From Hydractinia symbiolongicarpus (lineage: Eukaryota; Cnidaria; Hydrozoa; Anthoathecata; Hydractiniidae), in the NCBI RefSeq assembly GCF_029227915.1, contig NC_079884.1:30692001-30756000 (forward strand): a stretch of 64,000 nucleotides of DNA, in the 5' to 3' direction. The notes beneath the pieces are model-generated. The model had not been told where the DNA came from and did no database searches. It saw only the letters and a list, made by a program, of their open reading frames with translations. A program made the translations under genes and the position numbers. Shown here in pieces: positions 62,851 through 64,000 of the stretch. Numbering within the stretch: the stretch's first letter is position 1; each line of letters starts with the position of its first letter.

Positions 62851-64000
62851 TGTCGAATGTATGCAAAGAAAGTACCCAGGGAGTAAACTCATTTCCCAAA
62901 CGGTTTTTTAAATTATTATTTCACCACTAAAACGCATGAGACTTGTAATTTTCAAAAATGTTTTCATTTTTGATGAGACGCTGAATAAAAGAAGTTTAAT
63001 CGCCGGCAAACGAAAACCCGCCATTTCCCGTAAACACCGGACTCGGCCTGTATAGTCGAATGTATACAAAGAAAGTGCCCAGGGAGTGAAATCATTTCCC
63101 GAACGATTTTTTAAATTATTTTTTTCACCACTAAAACGCATGACACTTGTAGTTTTCAAAAATGTTTTCATTTTTGCTGAGACGCTTAATGAAAGAGGTT
63201 TAATCGCCAGCAAACAAAAACCCGCGATTTCCCGTAAATCCCGGGCTTGGCCCGTATAGTCAAAAAAATACAAAGAAAGTACCCAGAGAGTAAACTCATT
63301 TCCCGAATGATTTTTTAAATTATTTTGTCACCACTAAAACGCATGAGACTTGTGGTTTTTAAAAGTGTTTTCATTTTTGATGAGACGCTGAATAAAAGAA
63401 GTTTAATCGCCGGCAAACGCAAACCTGCGATTTCCCGTAAATCCCGGGCTTGGCCGTATAGTCGAATGTATACAAAAAAAGTACCCAGGGAGTAAACTCA
63501 TTTACCGAACGATTTTTTTAAATTATTTTTTCACCACTAAAACGCATGAGACTTGTAGTTTACAAAAATATTTTCATTTTTGATGAGACGCTAAATAAAA
63601 GAAGTTTAATCGCCGGCAAACGAAAACCCGCGATTTCCCGTAAATCCCGGGCTTGGCCCGTATAGTCAAAAAATACAAAGAAAGTACCCAGGGAGTAAAC
63701 TCATTTTCCGAACGATTCTTTAAATTATTTTGTCACCACTAAAACGCATGAGACTTGTGGTTTTCAAAAGTGTTTTCATTTTTGATGAGACGCTGAATAA
63801 AAGAAGTTTAATCGCCGGCAAACGAAATCCCGCGATTTCCCGTAAACCCCGGACTCGGCCCGTATAGTCGAATGTATACAAAGAAAGTACCCAGGGAGTA
63901 AACTTATTTTCCGAACGATTCTTTAAATTATTTTGTCACCACTAAAACGCATGAGACTTGTGGTTTTCAAAAGTGTTTTCATTTTTGTTGAGACGCTGAA
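62851..64000. repeat. 12-monomer spaced unit, copy 3 (partial, cut by window end)
   Basis: High identity to copy 2 from about 62930 to 63842. It then switches to a monomer with TAAACCCCGGACTCGG and AAACTTATTTTCC like that at about 61815-61880. The array continues past the window end. Confidence 0.75.

Larger units (their letters stand above)
1..64000. repeat. Satellite DNA array, ~203-bp monomer, about 315 copies, higher-order repeats
   Basis: The same sequence of about 203 bp recurs head to tail without interruption from the first base to the last. Each monomer runs through fixed landmarks: CCGTATAGTC, a GTATAC or similar, AAAGAAAGTACC, CTCATTTCC, CGATTTTTT plus an AT-rich stretch, CACCACTAAAACG, CATGAGACTTGTAG, TTTTCATTTTTG, GAGACGCT, TTTAATCG, GGCAAACGAAAACC, TTTCCCGTAAA, then CTTGGC or CTCGGC. 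Corresponding features recur at 203, 406, 609, 812 and so on, and the few exceptions are listed separately. No unique sequence or inserted element was seen between monomers. Arrays of this kind are typical of eukaryotic centromeric or heterochromatic satellites. The family is not one I can name. Array ends lie outside the window. Confidence 0.98.

Noticed and set aside
1-64000. CRISPR array
   Set aside because: Regular spacing is present, but there is no division into constant repeats and unique spacers. The whole 203-bp unit is conserved and no cas genes exist in the window.
1-64000. Gene coding for a tandem-repeat protein
   Set aside because: The monomer length is not divisible by three and indels of 1-4 bp are common, so no continuous frame exists.
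1-64000. Ribosomal DNA spacer or telomeric repeats
   Set aside because: No rRNA sequence, no short telomere-like motif runs and no spacer promoter features were seen.
1-64000. Naming the organism from the satellite
   Set aside because: I do not recognise the monomer, and composition and structure alone do not identify a species.

Overview
The whole 64-kb window is one uninterrupted satellite DNA array. A monomer of about 203 bp is repeated head to tail roughly 315 times, and the array runs off both ends of the window. I find no credible protein gene, RNA gene, transposon, CRISPR array or unique spacer sequence. The many short open frames are the same few stretches of monomer read in rotating frames: 203 is not a multiple of 3, and frames are open on both strands. 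A reference monomer counted by hand (712-914 phase) is about 38% GC with about 13 CpG, more than its base composition predicts.

The length and the higher-order organisation point to a eukaryotic chromosome, in a centromeric, pericentromeric or other heterochromatic block. I do not recognise the satellite family and cannot name the organism. The excess of CpG argues mildly against a heavily CpG-methylated germline such as a vertebrate's and fits many invertebrates, but this is inference.

Layout. The array is a mosaic of local higher-order repeats (HORs) of different sizes, each with a few copies. About 0.3-3.1 kb: a 7-mer of 1,418 bp in two copies, with related 11-mer and 19-mer-spaced duplications to 8.9 kb. 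8.9-12.1 kb: a 9-mer spacing of 1,827 bp. 14.8-18.2 kb: an out-of-register 1,853-bp duplication with a 230-bp chimeric monomer at its junction. 18.8-22.9 kb: 3-mers of 610 and 609 bp. 22.9-31.6 kb: three shortened 136/137-bp monomers and an 8-mer of 1,624 bp. 31.6-37.7 kb: a segment duplicated at 18-monomer spacing. 37.1-39.8 kb: a 7-mer of 1,421 bp. 40.1-48.3 kb: the clearest HOR, a 13-mer of 2,642 bp in three copies, the third carrying one extra monomer. 52.3-54.5 kb: a 6-mer of 1,218 bp. 54.5-55.3 kb: a tandemly duplicated 402-bp unit in which most of one monomer is inverted. 58.0-64 kb: a 12-mer spacing of 2,436 bp.

Functional hints. Many monomers carry, on the minus strand, ATTCGACTATACGGGC. 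This has all nine invariant bases of the CENP-B box but is one base short in the spacer. Other monomers lose it through a CGAA to CAAA change, giving box-plus and box-minus classes. Each monomer also has short dyad symmetries, notably CAAAAATG-TTTT-CATTTTTG. These features, the near-nucleosomal monomer length and the HOR structure make a centromeric role plausible but unproven. All HOR boundaries were placed by eye and are accurate to tens of bases at best.
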